Below are positions 1-10,464 of a stretch of 64,000 nt of DNA, piece after piece. The DNA is from an uncultured bacterium (GTDB taxonomy: Bacteria; Actinomycetota; Actinomycetes; S36-B12; CAIYMF01). The notes beneath the pieces are model-generated. The model did not search any database and was not told the DNA's origin. It was given only the letters and a program-made list of their open reading frames with translations. The stretch lies in the NCBI GenBank assembly GCA_903826575.1, contig CAIKEU010000081.1:1-64000 (forward strand), in the 5' to 3' direction. The position numbers were made by a program, and so were the translations under genes. The first letter of the stretch is position 1; the number at the start of each line of letters is the position of its first letter.

Positions 1-621
1 ACCTTGATCACCTTGCGGGCCCTGCGGACCCGCCTCGCCCGCAATGCCTTGATCGCCCGTGCGACCCTGCGGACCCGCCTCGCCCGCAATGCCTTGATCG
101 CCCGTGCGACCCTGCGGACCCGCCTCGCCCGCAATGCCTTGATCGCCCGTGCGACCCTGCGGCCCTACTGCGCCGTCAACACCGTCGACCCCATCGCGGC
201 CGTTAAAGCCATCTCGTCCGTCGGCGCCGTTAAGCCCTGCAATCCCGTCGGCACCGGCCGGTCCGTCGACGCCATCCTTCCCGTCAACCCCGTCCTTCCC
301 GTCAACCCCGTCCTTCCCATTTGCACCGGCCCGCCCTGCGGGTCCCGCTATTCCGGCTGGCCCGGTGGAGCCCGTGGCACCGGTCGCCCCACGGGCTCCA
401 CTGAGCGTTGTCCTGGTGTATCCACTTGGGCAGGTGCTGCCCTTGGGAATGATTACCCCAGAACCGGGGCGAACACATGCGCTCAGAGTTGTCGGGGTGG
501 TAGACGCGGCGCTGGCCAGCGTCGCAGTTGAGGCGATCACCGCGATGGTGAGCGCCGCGATCATTGCGGTGCGCGATGATCGACGGGCACGAAAATCGGC
601 TCCCGTGCGCACGGCTGGCAT
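1..621 (-). CDS. Secreted collagen-like Gly-X-Y repeat protein (partial, C-terminus outside window)
   Basis: The frame is open on the minus strand from ATG at 621 to the window edge (207 codons), so the C-terminus is missing. Residues 11-18 are basic (RARRSSRT), followed by a hydrophobic stretch about 19-38 ending in ASA, which looks like a signal peptide. A short region with two cysteines (about 49 and 64) precedes an uninterrupted Gly-X-Y run from residue 75, at least 44 triplets, rich in GKDGVD, GRDG and GPQGRT. Such runs form collagen triple helices; bacterial examples are secreted or surface adhesion or matrix proteins. The last part is three perfect 45-bp repeats. An in-frame ATG at 663 would add 14 residues; neither start has a strong ribosome site. 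It is divergent from nuoA and probably functionally unrelated. Role unknown; the fold assignment is secure. Confidence 0.8.
   Translation of the reverse strand, partial: MPAVRTGADFRARRSSRTAMIAALTIAVIASTATLASAASTTPTTLSACVRPGSGVIIPKGSTCPSGYTRTTLSGARGATGATGSTGPAGIAGPAGRAGANGKDGVDGKDGVDGKDGVDGPAGADGIAGLNGADGRDGFNGRDGVDGVDGAVGPQGRTGDQGIAGEAGPQGRTGDQGIAGEAGPQGRTGDQGIAGEAGPQGPQGDQG
26..160. repeat. Three perfect 45-bp tandem repeats inside the collagen-like gene
   Basis: Identical 45-bp units start at 26, 71 and 116. Each encodes, on the minus strand, the 15-residue collagen unit GPQGRTGDQGIAGEA. A fourth, degenerate copy continues toward position 1. Perfect identity at DNA level implies recent duplication or ongoing length variation by slippage or recombination. 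Confidence 0.95.
276..318. repeat. 18-bp tandem repeat (about 2.4 copies) inside the collagen-like gene
   Basis: The unit CCTTCCCGTCAACCCCGT repeats at 276 and 294 and then partially to 318. On the minus strand it encodes the six-residue unit GKDGVD, three times in a row. Confidence 0.9.
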
Positions 622-1049
622 CGAATGTCGTCCAGCCACCTGATTGTGTTGAAAGTGATTCATGCACATATCGTGCAAATCGGACTCGCAGAAAGCATGG
701 CGAATCGGACATATCACCCCGACGGGCGTCACCCACACAGGGTAACCGTTTGTCGATTGCGTAGGGGCGCTGCGTGGATCGTGGATAGTCGGCGCGGACT
801 TTTCGTGTCTATGAAGATCCTGAGTACGCTATGGAGTGCGACTAGTGAACGGATTCACAAGCGTGCATGCACGAAGTCGCACGTGGAAGATGTCGTCGGC
901 AATGCACCGTGAGTTTTTCGCAGCATGATCGCGGTGGACTCAGGTGCGTAGGTGTACATGACGAACGTCCGCACTATGAGGGTGGGTAACAGTCTCGTAA
1001 CGGGGACTAATAGGATCAGGTCGGATCATCGCGAAGGAGGCAGGCGGTC
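622..1049. other. Divergent intergenic region between collagen-like gene and nuoA
   Basis: No convincing gene. It must hold the promoters of the divergent collagen-like gene and of the nuo operon. A TAGGAT hexamer at 1011-1016 fits an actinobacterial TANNNT -10 element, but there is no good -35. A perfect 12-bp palindrome CGTGCATGCACG lies at 862-873. A strong ribosome site AAGGAGG at 1034-1040 serves nuoA. Confidence 0.6.
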
Positions 1050-1412
1050 GTGGGCGAGGTTTACCTACCAATTCTTGTACTTGGCATTCTCGGTGCCGCC
1101 TTTGCCGTCTTCAGTGTCGCCGCCCCGTCAATCATTGGCCCGCGTCGCTACAACAGGGCACGGCTTGACGCCTACGAATGCGGCATCGATCCAACTCCGC
1201 AACCAATCGGCGGTGGTCGGTTTCCGATCAAGTACTACCTAACCGCGATGCTGTTCATCGTGTTCGATATCGAAATCGTCTTTCTTTACCCGTTCGCAGT
1301 TGCCTTCGATCAACTTCGCCTTTTTGGTCTTATCGAGATGGCGGTCTTCATCGTCACCGTGCTCGCTGTTTACGCCTACGTCTGGCGCAGGGGTGGACTC
1401 GAGTGGGACTAA
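1050..1412 (+). CDS. nuoA: NADH-quinone oxidoreductase subunit A
   Basis: Small membrane subunit of complex I, 120 aa, the usual size. Three hydrophobic segments are visible (about 5-27, 63-84, 92-112). The family motifs AYECGIDP in the loop after helix 1 and FDIEIVFLYP in helix 2 are intact; this loop lines the quinone entry region together with NuoH and NuoD. The start is GTG at 1050, placed by an excellent ribosome site AAGGAGG nine bases upstream. It is the first gene of a complete nuoA-N operon. Confidence 0.97.
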   Translation: MGEVYLPILVLGILGAAFAVFSVAAPSIIGPRRYNRARLDAYECGIDPTPQPIGGGRFPIKYYLTAMLFIVFDIEIVFLYPFAVAFDQLRLFGLIEMAVFIVTVLAVYAYVWRRGGLEWD

Positions 1413-1456
1413 TCCAGATCCGAGCTTTTGCCAGTCGACGAGTGGAGATTTAAGAC

Positions 1457-2011
1457 ATGGGACTCGAAGAAGGCCTTCCGTCAGGATTACTACTCACCAC
1501 GGTTGAGAAACTGGCCGGGTACGCACGCTCAAACTCCATGTGGCCAGCGACTTTTGGTCTTGCCTGCTGCTCGATCGAAATGATGTCGACAGGTGCTGGT
1601 CGCTACGACTTAGCTCGCTTTGGCATGGAAGTGTTCCGCGCCTCGCCTCGTCAGGCAGACCTCATGATCGTGGCCGGACGCGTCAGCCAGAAGATGGCAC
1701 CTGTGGTCCGTCAGATCTACGACCAAATGCCCGAGCCGAAATGGGTTCTGGCCATGGGTGTTTGTGCGTCCAGCGGTGGAATGTTCAATAACTACGCGAT
1801 CGTCCAAGGTGTCGATCACATCGTCCCGGTGGACATGTACTTGCCAGGGTGTCCGCCGCGCCCTGAGATGCTGCTCGATGCGATTTTGAAAATCCACGAA
1901 AAGGCACAGAACAAAAAGCTTGGTGTGAATCGCGAACGTGAAATCGAAGAGCTTGAGCGCATTGCCCTGTCGGCGACGCCGACCTCGGAGATGAAGGGAC
2001 TTTTGCGGTGA
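1457..2011 (+). CDS. nuoB: NADH-quinone oxidoreductase subunit B (N2 cluster subunit)
   Basis: 184 aa peripheral-arm subunit carrying the terminal [4Fe-4S] cluster N2, which passes electrons to menaquinone. The four N2 ligands are visible: the adjacent pair C37-C38 in GLACCS, C103 in GVCASSGG and C132 in GCPPRPE. A charged C-terminal tail of about 40 residues follows the core. Its stop overlaps the nuoC start. A divergent paralogue with the same four cysteines lies at 18834-19310. Confidence 0.98.
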   Translation: MGLEEGLPSGLLLTTVEKLAGYARSNSMWPATFGLACCSIEMMSTGAGRYDLARFGMEVFRASPRQADLMIVAGRVSQKMAPVVRQIYDQMPEPKWVLAMGVCASSGGMFNNYAIVQGVDHIVPVDMYLPGCPPRPEMLLDAILKIHEKAQNKKLGVNREREIEELERIALSATPTSEMKGLLR

Positions 2012-2718
2012 GCGAAAACCCGACGTCCGTCGAGGTCGTACCGGTTGATGTGCCCACACTTCCCGTGGTTGACGTGCGTAAGGGAATGTTCGGTGGCGGT
2101 CAATCCGGTGACACGTCCGGTTACGGCGGCATTGTCCGTCGCGTTGAATTCCCAGCCCCAGCGCAGCGTCCGTACGGAAGTTACTTTGACGAAGTTGCCG
2201 ACGAACTCAATGCGTCACTCGCCGATTCGGGGCTTAGCCTCGACGAGGCGGTTGAAGCTGTTGTCATTCAGGCCGACGAGATCACGTTCCATGTTCGTCC
2301 GGAACACCTGCTGGCATTTGTTGGCCGACTTCGCGACGAGCCGTCACTGCGCTTCGAAATCTGCACCGGCGTAAGTGGTGTGCACTACCCACAAATGACA
2401 GGCCGAGAGTTCCACGCGGTGTGGCACTTCCTGTCGATCACGCACAATCGGCGGATCCGGGTCGAAGTTTCGGCGTCGGCCGAGCACCCCCATGTGCCCA
2501 GCATCGTCAGCATTTATCCCGCTGACGATTGGCATGAGCGGGAAGCATTCGACATGTTCGGCATCGTCTTTGATGGGCATCCAGGTCTCACCCGCATTCT
2601 GATGCCAGACGACTGGGTGGGTTTCCCTCAGCGCAAGGATTATCCACTGGGCGGGATCCCCGTCGAGTACAAGGGTGCGACGATTCCGCCGCCCGATCAA
2701 CGGAGGTCATACTCCTAA
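2008..2718 (+). CDS. nuoC: NADH-quinone oxidoreductase subunit C (30 kDa)
   Basis: 236 aa subunit of the hydrophilic connecting module, without a redox centre; it packs against NuoD and NuoB. The 30-kDa signature [14 protein letters not shown], followed by [14 protein letters not shown] and KDYPLGG, is near the C-terminus. An N-terminal stretch of about 60 residues precedes the conserved domain, as in other actinobacteria. C and D are separate genes here, unlike the fused NuoCD of E. coli. GTG start overlapping nuoB by four bases; the stop overlaps the nuoD ATG by one base, implying translational coupling. Confidence 0.97.
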   Translation: MSENPTSVEVVPVDVPTLPVVDVRKGMFGGGQSGDTSGYGGIVRRVEFPAPAQRPYGSYFDEVADELNASLADSGLSLDEAVEAVVIQADEITFHVRPEHLLAFVGRLRDEPSLRFEICTGVSGVHYPQMTGREFHAVWHFLSITHNRRIRVEVSASAEHPHVPSIVSIYPADDWHEREAFDMFGIVFDGHPGLTRILMPDDWVGFPQRKDYPLGGIPVEYKGATIPPPDQRRSYS

Positions 2719-4094
2719 TGGCAGACGTAACGTACGAAGAGGCCTACGGCGATGTTCTCGGTGACGATGCAGCCGCGGACGATATGTACGCTGGCGCCTA
2801 TGACACCACCGAGGGTCGGGTCTACACCGTCACCGGTGCCGACTGGGATTCCGTGCTTGCCCCACCCGAGGGCGAGAAGGAGCGCGTCGTCGTCAACATG
2901 GGGCCGCAGCACCCGTCAACGCATGGCGTTCTGCGTCTGATCCTCGAACTCGAGGGTGAGACGGTCACAGAAGCACGATGCGGAATTGGCTACCTGCATA
3001 CCGGCATTGAGAAGAACCTTGAATACCGGACGTGGACGCAGGCCGTCGCCTATGTGACCCGGATGGATTATTTGGCGCCTATCGCTAATGAAGCGGGGTA
3101 CGTCTACGCCGTCGAGAAGTTGCTCGGCATCGTTGACGATGTTCCGGAGCGTGCCCAACTTGTTCGCATCATCACCTTGGAACTCAACCGAATCCAGTCA
3201 CATCTGGTGTGTCTGGCGACCGGTGGTTTCGAGATGGGCGCGCTGACAGCGATGACGAATGGTTTCCGCGATCGGGAACTTGTTCTGGACCTGCTCGAAA
3301 TGATCACCGGCCTTCGTATGAACCATGCCTTTATCCGTCCCGGCGGTGTGGCTCAAGACATTCCCGAGGGTGGGGTTGCCAAGATCCGCGAGGTCATGCG
3401 CAAACTGCCGAACCAGCTCGACGGGGTGCCTCAGTTACTCGTTGACAACGGAATTTGGAAAGACCGCACGTCGGGTGTTGGTTACCTCGATCTGGCTGGC
3501 TGCATGGCTCTGGGTATAACCGGGCCTGTGCTTCGCGCTGCTGGCCTGCCCTATGACGTTCGCAAAGCACAGCCGTACTTCGGTTACGAGAAGTTCGACT
3601 TCGACGTGCCAACGGCTGATTCCTGTGACGTATATGGACGGTTCCTCGTCCGACTCGAAGAGATGAACCAGTCGATTCGAATCGTCGAGCAGGCCTGCGA
3701 CATGCTCGAACCGGGTCCGGTGATGGTCGCGGACAAGAAAATTGCGTGGCCCGCCCAGCTGTCCATTGGTGGTGATGGAATGGGTAATTCGCTCGAACAT
3801 ATTCGTCACATCATGGGCGAGTCGATGGAAGCCTTGATCCATCACTTCAAGATCGTGACGGAAGGTTTCCACGTGCCAGCCGGGCAGGTGTACTCGGCGA
3901 TTGAAGCGCCACGTGGCGAACTCGGCGTACACATCGTCAGCGATGGCGGTACTCGTCCGTACCGAGTCCACTTCCGCGATCCTTCGTTCAACAACCTTCA
4001 AGCAACGGCCGCTATGTGCGAGGGTGGCCAAGTCGCAGATGTCATCGGTGCGGTGGCATCGATTGATCCGGTCATGGGTGGGGTGGATCGTTAG
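2718..4094 (+). CDS. nuoD: NADH-quinone oxidoreductase subunit D (49 kDa, quinone-site subunit)
   Basis: 458 aa. With NuoB and NuoH it forms the quinone-binding cavity; the fold derives from the large subunit of [NiFe] hydrogenases but lacks the metal-binding cysteines. [10 protein letters not shown] is at residues 61-70 and [10 protein letters not shown] at 91-100; both line the quinone site. The protein ends in the family-typical DPVMGGVDR. Residues 1-55 are an acidic actinobacterial extension. This is the only NuoD in the window, which matters because the second NuoB/C/I set downstream has none of its own. Confidence 0.98.
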   Translation: MADVTYEEAYGDVLGDDAAADDMYAGAYDTTEGRVYTVTGADWDSVLAPPEGEKERVVVNMGPQHPSTHGVLRLILELEGETVTEARCGIGYLHTGIEKNLEYRTWTQAVAYVTRMDYLAPIANEAGYVYAVEKLLGIVDDVPERAQLVRIITLELNRIQSHLVCLATGGFEMGALTAMTNGFRDRELVLDLLEMITGLRMNHAFIRPGGVAQDIPEGGVAKIREVMRKLPNQLDGVPQLLVDNGIWKDRTSGVGYLDLAGCMALGITGPVLRAAGLPYDVRKAQPYFGYEKFDFDVPTADSCDVYGRFLVRLEEMNQSIRIVEQACDMLEPGPVMVADKKIAWPAQLSIGGDGMGNSLEHIRHIMGESMEALIHHFKIVTEGFHVPAGQVYSAIEAPRGELGVHIVSDGGTRPYRVHFRDPSFNNLQATAAMCEGGQVADVIGAVASIDPVMGGVDR

Positions 4095-4096
4095 TC

Positions 4097-4774
4097 ATGT
4101 CGCTAACTGACCAAACGATCGTTGATGCACGCGAGTGCGCTGCTCGTTACCCGGACAGCCGTTCAGCTCTGCTTCCGCTGCTGCACCTGGTGCAGTCAGC
4201 AGAGGGAACCGTCACGTCTGACGGGATTGCGTTGTGCGCAGATGTCCTCGGTCTGACAACCGCTGAGGTTGCTGGTGTTGCGACGTTCTACACCATGTAC
4301 AAGCGGCACAAAGTGGGCCGGTATCACGTCGGTGTATGCACTAACACGTTGTGTGCGGTGCTTGGTGGTGACGCGATCTGGGATGCGCTTTCTGAGCGCT
4401 TGGGCGTTGGTCACGATGAAGTCACTGCGGACGGCACGATTTCCCTGGAGCGCATCGAATGTCAGGCCGCGTGTACTCATGCGCCGGTCATGACGGCAAA
4501 CTGGGAATTCCTTGACGATATGGATGTTCCGCGGGCGCTCGAGGTTGTCGAGAAGCTGCGTGCCGGCGAGCCGGTGATGTCTACTCGCGGACCGCGGATC
4601 GGAACGTTCCAAGAGATCGAACGATCGCTGGCTGGATTCGACGACGGCTTGGCAAACGAGGGTGGCAAAGATGTCCGCATGCTTGCCGGCTTGGATTACG
4701 CGAAACAGCACGGTATGTCTGCGCCGGCCGGACCAGCGCACTCGCCACTGTCGGTCGCAAAGACGGAGGGCTGA
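4097..4774 (+). CDS. nuoE: NADH-quinone oxidoreductase subunit E (24 kDa, [2Fe-2S])
   Basis: 225 aa subunit of the NADH-oxidising module. A thioredoxin-like domain carries [2Fe-2S] cluster N1a, with C81, C86, C122 and C126 in the patterns CTNTLC and CQAAC. The N-terminal helical bundle contains the conserved GVATFYTMY. A tail of about 60 residues beyond the ferredoxin domain is longer than in E. coli NuoE (166 aa) and ends in a low-complexity stretch. Two bases separate it from nuoD. Confidence 0.97.
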   Translation: MSLTDQTIVDARECAARYPDSRSALLPLLHLVQSAEGTVTSDGIALCADVLGLTTAEVAGVATFYTMYKRHKVGRYHVGVCTNTLCAVLGGDAIWDALSERLGVGHDEVTADGTISLERIECQAACTHAPVMTANWEFLDDMDVPRALEVVEKLRAGEPVMSTRGPRIGTFQEIERSLAGFDDGLANEGGKDVRMLAGLDYAKQHGMSAPAGPAHSPLSVAKTEG

Positions 4775-4777
4775 TCA

Positions 4778-6079
4778 ATGCCACTAACTCCTATTCTCAC
4801 CGCCCATTGGGACGACGAGGACTCGCACACCCTTACTGGCTACCGACGTCACGGTGGCTACGACATGGTTGCCGTCACGCTGAACTCGAATCCTGATGAC
4901 GTTATCAATCTGGTCAAAGAATCAGGTCTTCGTGGTCGAGGAGGCGCGGGCTTCCCAACAGGAATGAAGTGGTCATTCGTTCCGCAAAACGATGGCAAGC
5001 CGCATTACCTGGTCGTCAATGCAGACGAGTCAGAACCCGGTGCGTGTAAAGACATTCCGCTGATGATGGCAAATCCGCACGCACTCATCGAAGGCTGCAT
5101 CTTGGCCTCGTACGCAATTCGTGCGAACCATGCGTTCATTTACATCCGCGGCGAGGTCCCGCACGTCATTCGCAGAGTGGCTGCTGCTGCGCGTGAGGCT
5201 TACTCCGCGGGGTTACTGGGAAAGAACATTCAAGGTTCGGGCTTTGACCTTGATCTGGTCGTTCATGCTGGCGCTGGTGCGTACATTTGCGGTGAAGAAA
5301 CAGCCCTTCTCGATTCGCTTGAGGGTCGTCGCGGTCAACCACGATTGAAGCCACCGTTCCCGGCCGTTGCTGGCCTCTATGCGTCGCCGACGGTCATTAA
5401 CAATGTCGAAACCATCGCGAACATCCCGACGATCGTTCGAAATGGCGCTGACTGGTTCAAGCAATTCGGTACCGAAAAGAGCCCCGGCTTCAAGCTCTTT
5501 GCCGTTTCTGGTCACGTCGAGCGTCCCGGTATCTACGAGGCGCCGCTCGGCACCACGATGCGGGAACTTCTCGACTACGCAGGAGGCGTGCGCAAGGGCC
5601 ACGAGTTGAAGTTCTGGATCCCGGGTGGGTCGTCTGTACCCATGCTTATGCCCGAGCATCTCGACACTCCACTTACCTACGAAGATATGGGCGCCCTCGG
5701 CACCATGTTGGGAACAGGTACGCCGATGGTCTTTGACGAGACCACCAGTGTTGTGCGCGCGATTAGTCGGTGGATTCACTTTTACAAGCATGAATCGTGC
5801 GGCAAGTGCACGCCGTGCCGCGAAGGTACGTTCTGGCTCGACCAGATTCTCGAGCGGTTCGAGAACGGCACAGCAGCGGAAACCGATATCGAGAAGGTGG
5901 ACGAGATCTGTAAGCAGATCGCGGGCCGTTCCTTCTGCGCCCTAGGTGATGCGGCCTCCACGCCGTACGCCCCGGCCTTGCGTTACTTCCGTGAGGAGTT
6001 CCTGGCCGGTACGCACACGCCTGCGAATCAACTCTTTGACCCGGTCGCCTCGACCGTATTCACCGGAGCGATGGCCTGA
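4778..6079 (+). CDS. nuoF: NADH-quinone oxidoreductase subunit F (51 kDa, NADH/FMN binding)
   Basis: 433 aa catalytic flavoprotein that oxidises NADH through FMN and hands electrons to [4Fe-4S] cluster N3. The glycine-rich motif [13 protein letters not shown] (about 50-62) contacts NADH and FMN. A second conserved region, [19 protein letters not shown], lies around residue 165-185. Cluster N3 ligands are C341, C344 and C347 in [12 protein letters not shown], plus C387 in RSFCALGD. Full length. Its stop overlaps the nuoG ATG. Confidence 0.98.
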   Translation: MPLTPILTAHWDDEDSHTLTGYRRHGGYDMVAVTLNSNPDDVINLVKESGLRGRGGAGFPTGMKWSFVPQNDGKPHYLVVNADESEPGACKDIPLMMANPHALIEGCILASYAIRANHAFIYIRGEVPHVIRRVAAAAREAYSAGLLGKNIQGSGFDLDLVVHAGAGAYICGEETALLDSLEGRRGQPRLKPPFPAVAGLYASPTVINNVETIANIPTIVRNGADWFKQFGTEKSPGFKLFAVSGHVERPGIYEAPLGTTMRELLDYAGGVRKGHELKFWIPGGSSVPMLMPEHLDTPLTYEDMGALGTMLGTGTPMVFDETTSVVRAISRWIHFYKHESCGKCTPCREGTFWLDQILERFENGTAAETDIEKVDEICKQIAGRSFCALGDAASTPYAPALRYFREEFLAGTHTPANQLFDPVASTVFTGAMA

Positions 6080-8547
6080 TGACTGTCACAACCCCGGGTG
6101 CAGGGACTCCTGCAACCCAGCCACTTGACGGAATCAATGTCAGCGTCGACGGGATTGAGGTCAACGTTCCCAAGGGCACGTTGGTAATTCGCGTTGCCGA
6201 ACAACTGGGTGTCGCGGTACCTCGATTCTGCGATCACCCGCTGTTGGATCCGGTTGCGGCCTGCCGCATGTGTTTGGTTGAAATCGAAGGTCAGCCAAAG
6301 CCGCAGCCGGCATGTGCCATCACGGTGACCGAGGGCATGAAGGTTCGCACTCAGTTGACGTCTGAGATCGCTGACCAGGCTCAGAAGGGTGTGATGGAGT
6401 TCCTCCTGATCAACCATCCTCTTGACTGTCCGATTTGCGACAAGGGTGGGGAGTGTCCGCTTCAGAATCAGGCGATGGCTAATGGTCGCGGAGAGACGCG
6501 CTTCGATGGCGTGAAGCGCACCTTCCCCAAGCCCATCAACGTGTCTGCGCAGATCCTGCTCGATCGTGAACGCTGCGTCTCTTGCGCCCGCTGTACCCGA
6601 TTTGCCGAGCAGATCGCCGGCGATCCGTTTATCGATCTGCTCGAGCGCGGGGCTAAGCAGCAGGTGGGTATCGGTGACGACACCCCGTTCGACTCGTACT
6701 TCTCCGGTAACACGATTCAGATCTGTCCCGTGGGTGCGCTCACGAGTGCGAAGTACCGATTCCGCTCACGTCCCTTTGATCTTGTTTCGACGCCAACGAT
6801 CTGTGAGCACTGCGCATCGGGCTGTAGTTTGCGCACCGATGTACGCCGTTCCACGGTCCTGCGTCGACAGGCGTGGGATAACCCAGATGTCAACGAGGAG
6901 TGGAACTGCGATAAGGGTCGATTCGCGTTCGGCTATCAGGCAGATGGACGGATCGAACACCCCCTTGTTCGCGACGAATCTGGTGAACTTGTTGCAGCGT
7001 CGTGGCCAGAGGCCATCGCAATCGCGGCAGAAGGCCTTAAGGCGGCCGGCTCGCGATCGGCGGTTTTCACCGGTGGACGTCTCACCGTCGAAGATGCCTA
7101 CTCGTATGCAAAGTTTGCGCGGGTAGTGCTCGGTACGGACAACATCGACTTCCGGTCGCGAACTGCGACGGCTGAGGAAGCGGACTTCCTTGCCGCTCAT
7201 GTTGCGGGTCGTTTCGACGGGCCGTCGTATGCAGATCTCGAGGCGGCTCCGGTTGTCCTGCTCGTTGACTTTGAGCCCGAAGATGAATCGCCGATCGTGT
7301 TTTTGCGACTGCGAAAGGCCTCACGCCACGGTGTGCGCGTCGCGTCGATCGCGCCGTTCGCTTCGTCTGGATTGACCAAGCTTAAAGGTTCGCTGATCTC
7401 TGCGGGGCCAGGGCAGCAGCCGGCGCTGATTGCTTCGCTAACCGACAACGTAGCCGCGAGCGATTCTGCGCAGACAGCTACGCTCCTGCGCGAGCAGGGC
7501 TCAGTGATTCTTGTTGGCGAACGTGCCGCGCAGACTCCGGGAACGCTTGCGGCGGTGGCTGACTTGGCCCGCACTACCGGAGCCAAACTCGCGTGGATTC
7601 CGCGACGTGCTGGCGAACGTGGTGCACTTGACGCGGGTGCGTTGCCGGGCTTGCTGCCGGGTGGGCGTCCGCTTGATAACGATCAGGCGCGGGTGCAGGT
7701 GGCCGGTGAATGGGGGATCGAGATTGATCAACTACCCCCTGTGGGCCTGTCGCTGACGGAGGTTGTCTCCACTGTTCACGCAGACAACTCCGCTCTTGCC
7801 TCGGCGGCAGATCCAACCAAGGTCGAGCGCTCCATCACCGCCCTGCTGATCGCAGGTGTCGAGGCGGGCGATCTTGAAGATCCCGCCTCATTCCTCATGG
7901 CAGTCGATTCGGTGCCGTTCGTTGTCTCTCTCGAACAGCGCCACTCAGATGTGACTCAGCGGGCGGATGTTGTGCTTCCCGTTGCGGCCGCGGCTGAAAA
8001 GGCCGGTGCGTTCACCAACTGGGAGGGCCGTACCCAGACTTTCGGTCAGGTGTTGCGCGATGCATTGACGATGTCTGACTCGCGGGTGCTGGCAATGATC
8101 GCCACCGTTGCCGGTTCGCAGTTTGGACGTGGAGATATCGCTGAGATCCGCAGTGAGTTCCGTCGAATCGGCCCGTGGTCAGGTAACCACACGCACATGT
8201 CGGATGTGGGAAGCGTTGACACGATTGAACTTTCGTCCGGAGAGGCGCTCGTCTCGACGTGGCGACCACTTCTCGACCGTGGTGTCTTACAAGAAGGCGA
8301 CCCCTACTTAGCGGCGACTGCGCGACCTGTCGAGGCCCGACTTTCGCGAGCGACGGCCGACGCCGTTGGCGCGACCGAGTTTGTCGTGGTCTCCACGGAC
8401 AACGGTTCGATCGAGCTGCCGGTGACGATCACGCAGATGCCTGATGGAGTGATCTGGTTACCGACCAACTCAGAGGGCTCGTCCCTGCGTGTTGAACTCG
8501 GTATCGGTCAGGGCTCAGTAGTTCGACTCAGCGGAGGTGCCGCATGA
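6079..8547 (+). CDS. nuoG: NADH-quinone oxidoreductase subunit G (75 kDa Fe-S subunit)
   Basis: 822 aa. The N-terminal plant-type ferredoxin domain carries [2Fe-2S] N1b (CDHPLL, CRMC, ACAITV). The His-Cys site [14 protein letters not shown] carries N5, and CVSCARC with the later CPVGALT carries N4. The extra cluster N7 appears present: CEHCASGC, with a fourth cysteine in WNCDKGRF. Residues from about 240 onward form a molybdopterin-oxidoreductase-like domain without visible cofactor function, as in all NuoG. N7 occurs in only some bacteria, E. coli and Thermus among them. Confidence 0.97.
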   Translation: MTVTTPGAGTPATQPLDGINVSVDGIEVNVPKGTLVIRVAEQLGVAVPRFCDHPLLDPVAACRMCLVEIEGQPKPQPACAITVTEGMKVRTQLTSEIADQAQKGVMEFLLINHPLDCPICDKGGECPLQNQAMANGRGETRFDGVKRTFPKPINVSAQILLDRERCVSCARCTRFAEQIAGDPFIDLLERGAKQQVGIGDDTPFDSYFSGNTIQICPVGALTSAKYRFRSRPFDLVSTPTICEHCASGCSLRTDVRRSTVLRRQAWDNPDVNEEWNCDKGRFAFGYQADGRIEHPLVRDESGELVAASWPEAIAIAAEGLKAAGSRSAVFTGGRLTVEDAYSYAKFARVVLGTDNIDFRSRTATAEEADFLAAHVAGRFDGPSYADLEAAPVVLLVDFEPEDESPIVFLRLRKASRHGVRVASIAPFASSGLTKLKGSLISAGPGQQPALIASLTDNVAASDSAQTATLLREQGSVILVGERAAQTPGTLAAVADLARTTGAKLAWIPRRAGERGALDAGALPGLLPGGRPLDNDQARVQVAGEWGIEIDQLPPVGLSLTEVVSTVHADNSALASAADPTKVERSITALLIAGVEAGDLEDPASFLMAVDSVPFVVSLEQRHSDVTQRADVVLPVAAAAEKAGAFTNWEGRTQTFGQVLRDALTMSDSRVLAMIATVAGSQFGRGDIAEIRSEFRRIGPWSGNHTHMSDVGSVDTIELSSGEALVSTWRPLLDRGVLQEGDPYLAATARPVEARLSRATADAVGATEFVVVSTDNGSIELPVTITQMPDGVIWLPTNSEGSSLRVELGIGQGSVVRLSGGAA

Positions 8548-9881
8548 ACCCGACTACGCCGCAGTACGGCGATCTAGCTCTCTTCGGCCACGATCCGCTG
8601 TGGTTGGTGATTCTGAAGGCACTCGTTCTGTTCATCGGGCTAGTCCTGCTCACGCTATTCACGACGTGGTTTGAACGCCGTGTCGTCGCGCGTATGCAGC
8701 AGCGCGTCGGTCCGAACCGGGCGGGGCCGTTCGGCTTACTTGTCCCGCTCGCCGATGGAATCAAACTGGCGCTCAAAGAGGGCATCACTCCGGCCAACGC
8801 CGACAAGGTTGTCTATTTGCTCGCGCCAATGATTGCCGCCGCGGCAGCAATGCTTGTGTTCGCGGTGATTCCGCTGGGGCCAGTAGTCAGCATCTTTGGT
8901 GTGTCGACCCCTCTTCAACTGACCGACTTCTCTGTCTCAACTCTCTACATCTTGGCCATCGCGTCGATTGGCATCTACGGCATCGTGTTGGCTGGCTGGT
9001 CGAGTGGATCGACGTACTCATTGCTCGGTGGCCTTCGCTCGAGCGCGCAGATGGTGTCGTACGAAATCGCGATGGGACTTTCTTTCGTTGCAGTTTTCCT
9101 CTACGCCGGCTCGATGTCGACCTCGCAGATCGTCGCCGGTCAGACGGACTGGTGGTACGCCGTGCTGCTGCTCCCGTCTTTTGTGATCTACCTAATTTCG
9201 ATGGTGGGTGAGACCAACAGGGCACCGTTCGACCTTCCCGAAGCTGAGGGTGAATTGGTGGCTGGTTTCCACACTGAGTACTCGGGTCTTCGTTGGGCGA
9301 TGTTCTTCCTCGCTGAATACGTGAACATGATCAACGTCTCCGCGGTTGCAATCACCCTGTTCCTCGGCGGCTGGCGTGCGCCTGCACCTATCTCAACGGT
9401 GTGGTCCGGGGCCAACGACGGGTGGTGGCCGATCCTGTGGTTCCTAGGCAAGATCCTGGTCATGCTGTTCGTTTTCGTATGGCTCCGCGGAACACTACCT
9501 CGCCTGCGTTACGACCAGTTCATGCGCTTTGGCTGGAAGGTCCTCATCCCCATCTCCATCGTGTGGATCCTTCTGGTGTCTGCATGGCGTGGAATTCGCA
9601 ATGAATACGGAACTGATCTGCGCACAACGTTGATTTGGCTGGGCGTCATCCTGTTCGCGATTGCGGCGATTGCCTTCCTGCTAGACCTGCGGCGTGCGCC
9701 CGAGGACGAGGTCGTTGAGCCAACATACGATCCATACGCCGGTGGTTACCCAGTTCCGCCGCTGCCTGGTCAGGAATTTACCTACACCCGGCGGGCGCCA
9801 CAGACGGTGCCGGCCACAGTCGTTGAAACCTCAGCCCTGGAATCAACCGGGCAGGAACTAGAAGGAGACCGCAATGAGTGA
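8544..9881 (+). CDS. nuoH: NADH-quinone oxidoreductase subunit H
   Basis: 445 aa membrane subunit joining the peripheral and membrane arms and forming the mouth of the quinone tunnel. The family motif [20 protein letters not shown] is at about 50-69, and [20 protein letters not shown], an acidic loop critical for quinone coupling, is in the middle. About eight hydrophobic segments are visible. After the last helix there is a Pro/Tyr-rich cytoplasmic tail of about 70 residues absent from E. coli NuoH (325 aa) but usual in actinobacteria. Four-base overlap with nuoG. Confidence 0.97.
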   Translation: MNPTTPQYGDLALFGHDPLWLVILKALVLFIGLVLLTLFTTWFERRVVARMQQRVGPNRAGPFGLLVPLADGIKLALKEGITPANADKVVYLLAPMIAAAAAMLVFAVIPLGPVVSIFGVSTPLQLTDFSVSTLYILAIASIGIYGIVLAGWSSGSTYSLLGGLRSSAQMVSYEIAMGLSFVAVFLYAGSMSTSQIVAGQTDWWYAVLLLPSFVIYLISMVGETNRAPFDLPEAEGELVAGFHTEYSGLRWAMFFLAEYVNMINVSAVAITLFLGGWRAPAPISTVWSGANDGWWPILWFLGKILVMLFVFVWLRGTLPRLRYDQFMRFGWKVLIPISIVWILLVSAWRGIRNEYGTDLRTTLIWLGVILFAIAAIAFLLDLRRAPEDEVVEPTYDPYAGGYPVPPLPGQEFTYTRRAPQTVPATVVETSALESTGQELEGDRNE

Positions 9882-10464
9882 CGAGCGGCGATTCTTCCGC
9901 GGTTTTGCTGTGCCGTTTAGGCAAATGTTCAAGAAGCCGAACACAGAGTTCTATCCCGAGGAAAAGACTCCAACCCAGCCGCGGTTCCACGGGCGTCACC
10001 AACTTAACCGTCACCCAGACGGGCTTGAGAAGTGCGTGGGTTGTGAACTCTGCGCTTGGGCATGTCCGGCCGATGCCATTTTCGTCGAAGGTGCACCGAA
10101 CACCGACGAAGAGCGATACAGCCCCGGTGAACGTTACGGCCGTGTATACCAAATCAACTATCTGCGCTGCATCCTGTGCGGCCTGTGCATCGAGGCATGC
10201 CCAACACGTGCACTCACGATGACCAATGAGTATGAACTCGCTGACGATTCGCGGGAAAAACTCATTTACGAAAAGGAAGATCTTCTCGGGCCACTCCTTG
10301 CCGGAATGGCTCCGCCGCCACATCAAATGTACCCGGGCACGACCGAAACCGACTACTACCTCGGTAACGTTCTTGGTGCCGCTGCGGTTCAGTCCGGTGA
10401 GGCTGAGGCTCGTCGACTCGGCACGTGGATTGGCGATGATGTCGATGAGGAGGTCATCACATGA
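9874..10464 (+). CDS. nuoI: NADH-quinone oxidoreductase subunit I (2x[4Fe-4S])
   Basis: 196 aa ferredoxin-like subunit bridging NuoG and NuoB. Two CxxCxxCxxxCP motifs hold clusters N6a and N6b: C54/57/60/64 ([12 protein letters not shown]) and C99/102/105/109 ([12 protein letters not shown]). The N-terminal amphipathic segment [10 protein letters not shown] is typical and anchors the subunit at the membrane. A C-terminal extension of about 60 residues follows the second motif. Start overlaps nuoH by eight bases. Confidence 0.98.
   Translation: MSDERRFFRGFAVPFRQMFKKPNTEFYPEEKTPTQPRFHGRHQLNRHPDGLEKCVGCELCAWACPADAIFVEGAPNTDEERYSPGERYGRVYQINYLRCILCGLCIEACPTRALTMTNEYELADDSREKLIYEKEDLLGPLLAGMAPPPHQMYPGTTETDYYLGNVLGAAAVQSGEAEARRLGTWIGDDVDEEVIT

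Noticed and set aside
26-160. CRISPR-like repeat array
   Set aside because: Repeats are directly adjacent with no spacers and stay in frame with a collagen coding sequence; no cas genes nearby.
4-643. Long plus-strand reading frames at 4-531 and 149-643
   Set aside because: They are opposite-strand shadows of the Gly-X-Y repeat gene; Pro/Ser repeats in them are the complement of glycine codons, and no ribosome site or family similarity supports them.
3435-4031. Antisense open frame of 198 codons across nuoD
   Set aside because: It lies wholly within a well-conserved gene, has no ribosome site and no recognisable motif.
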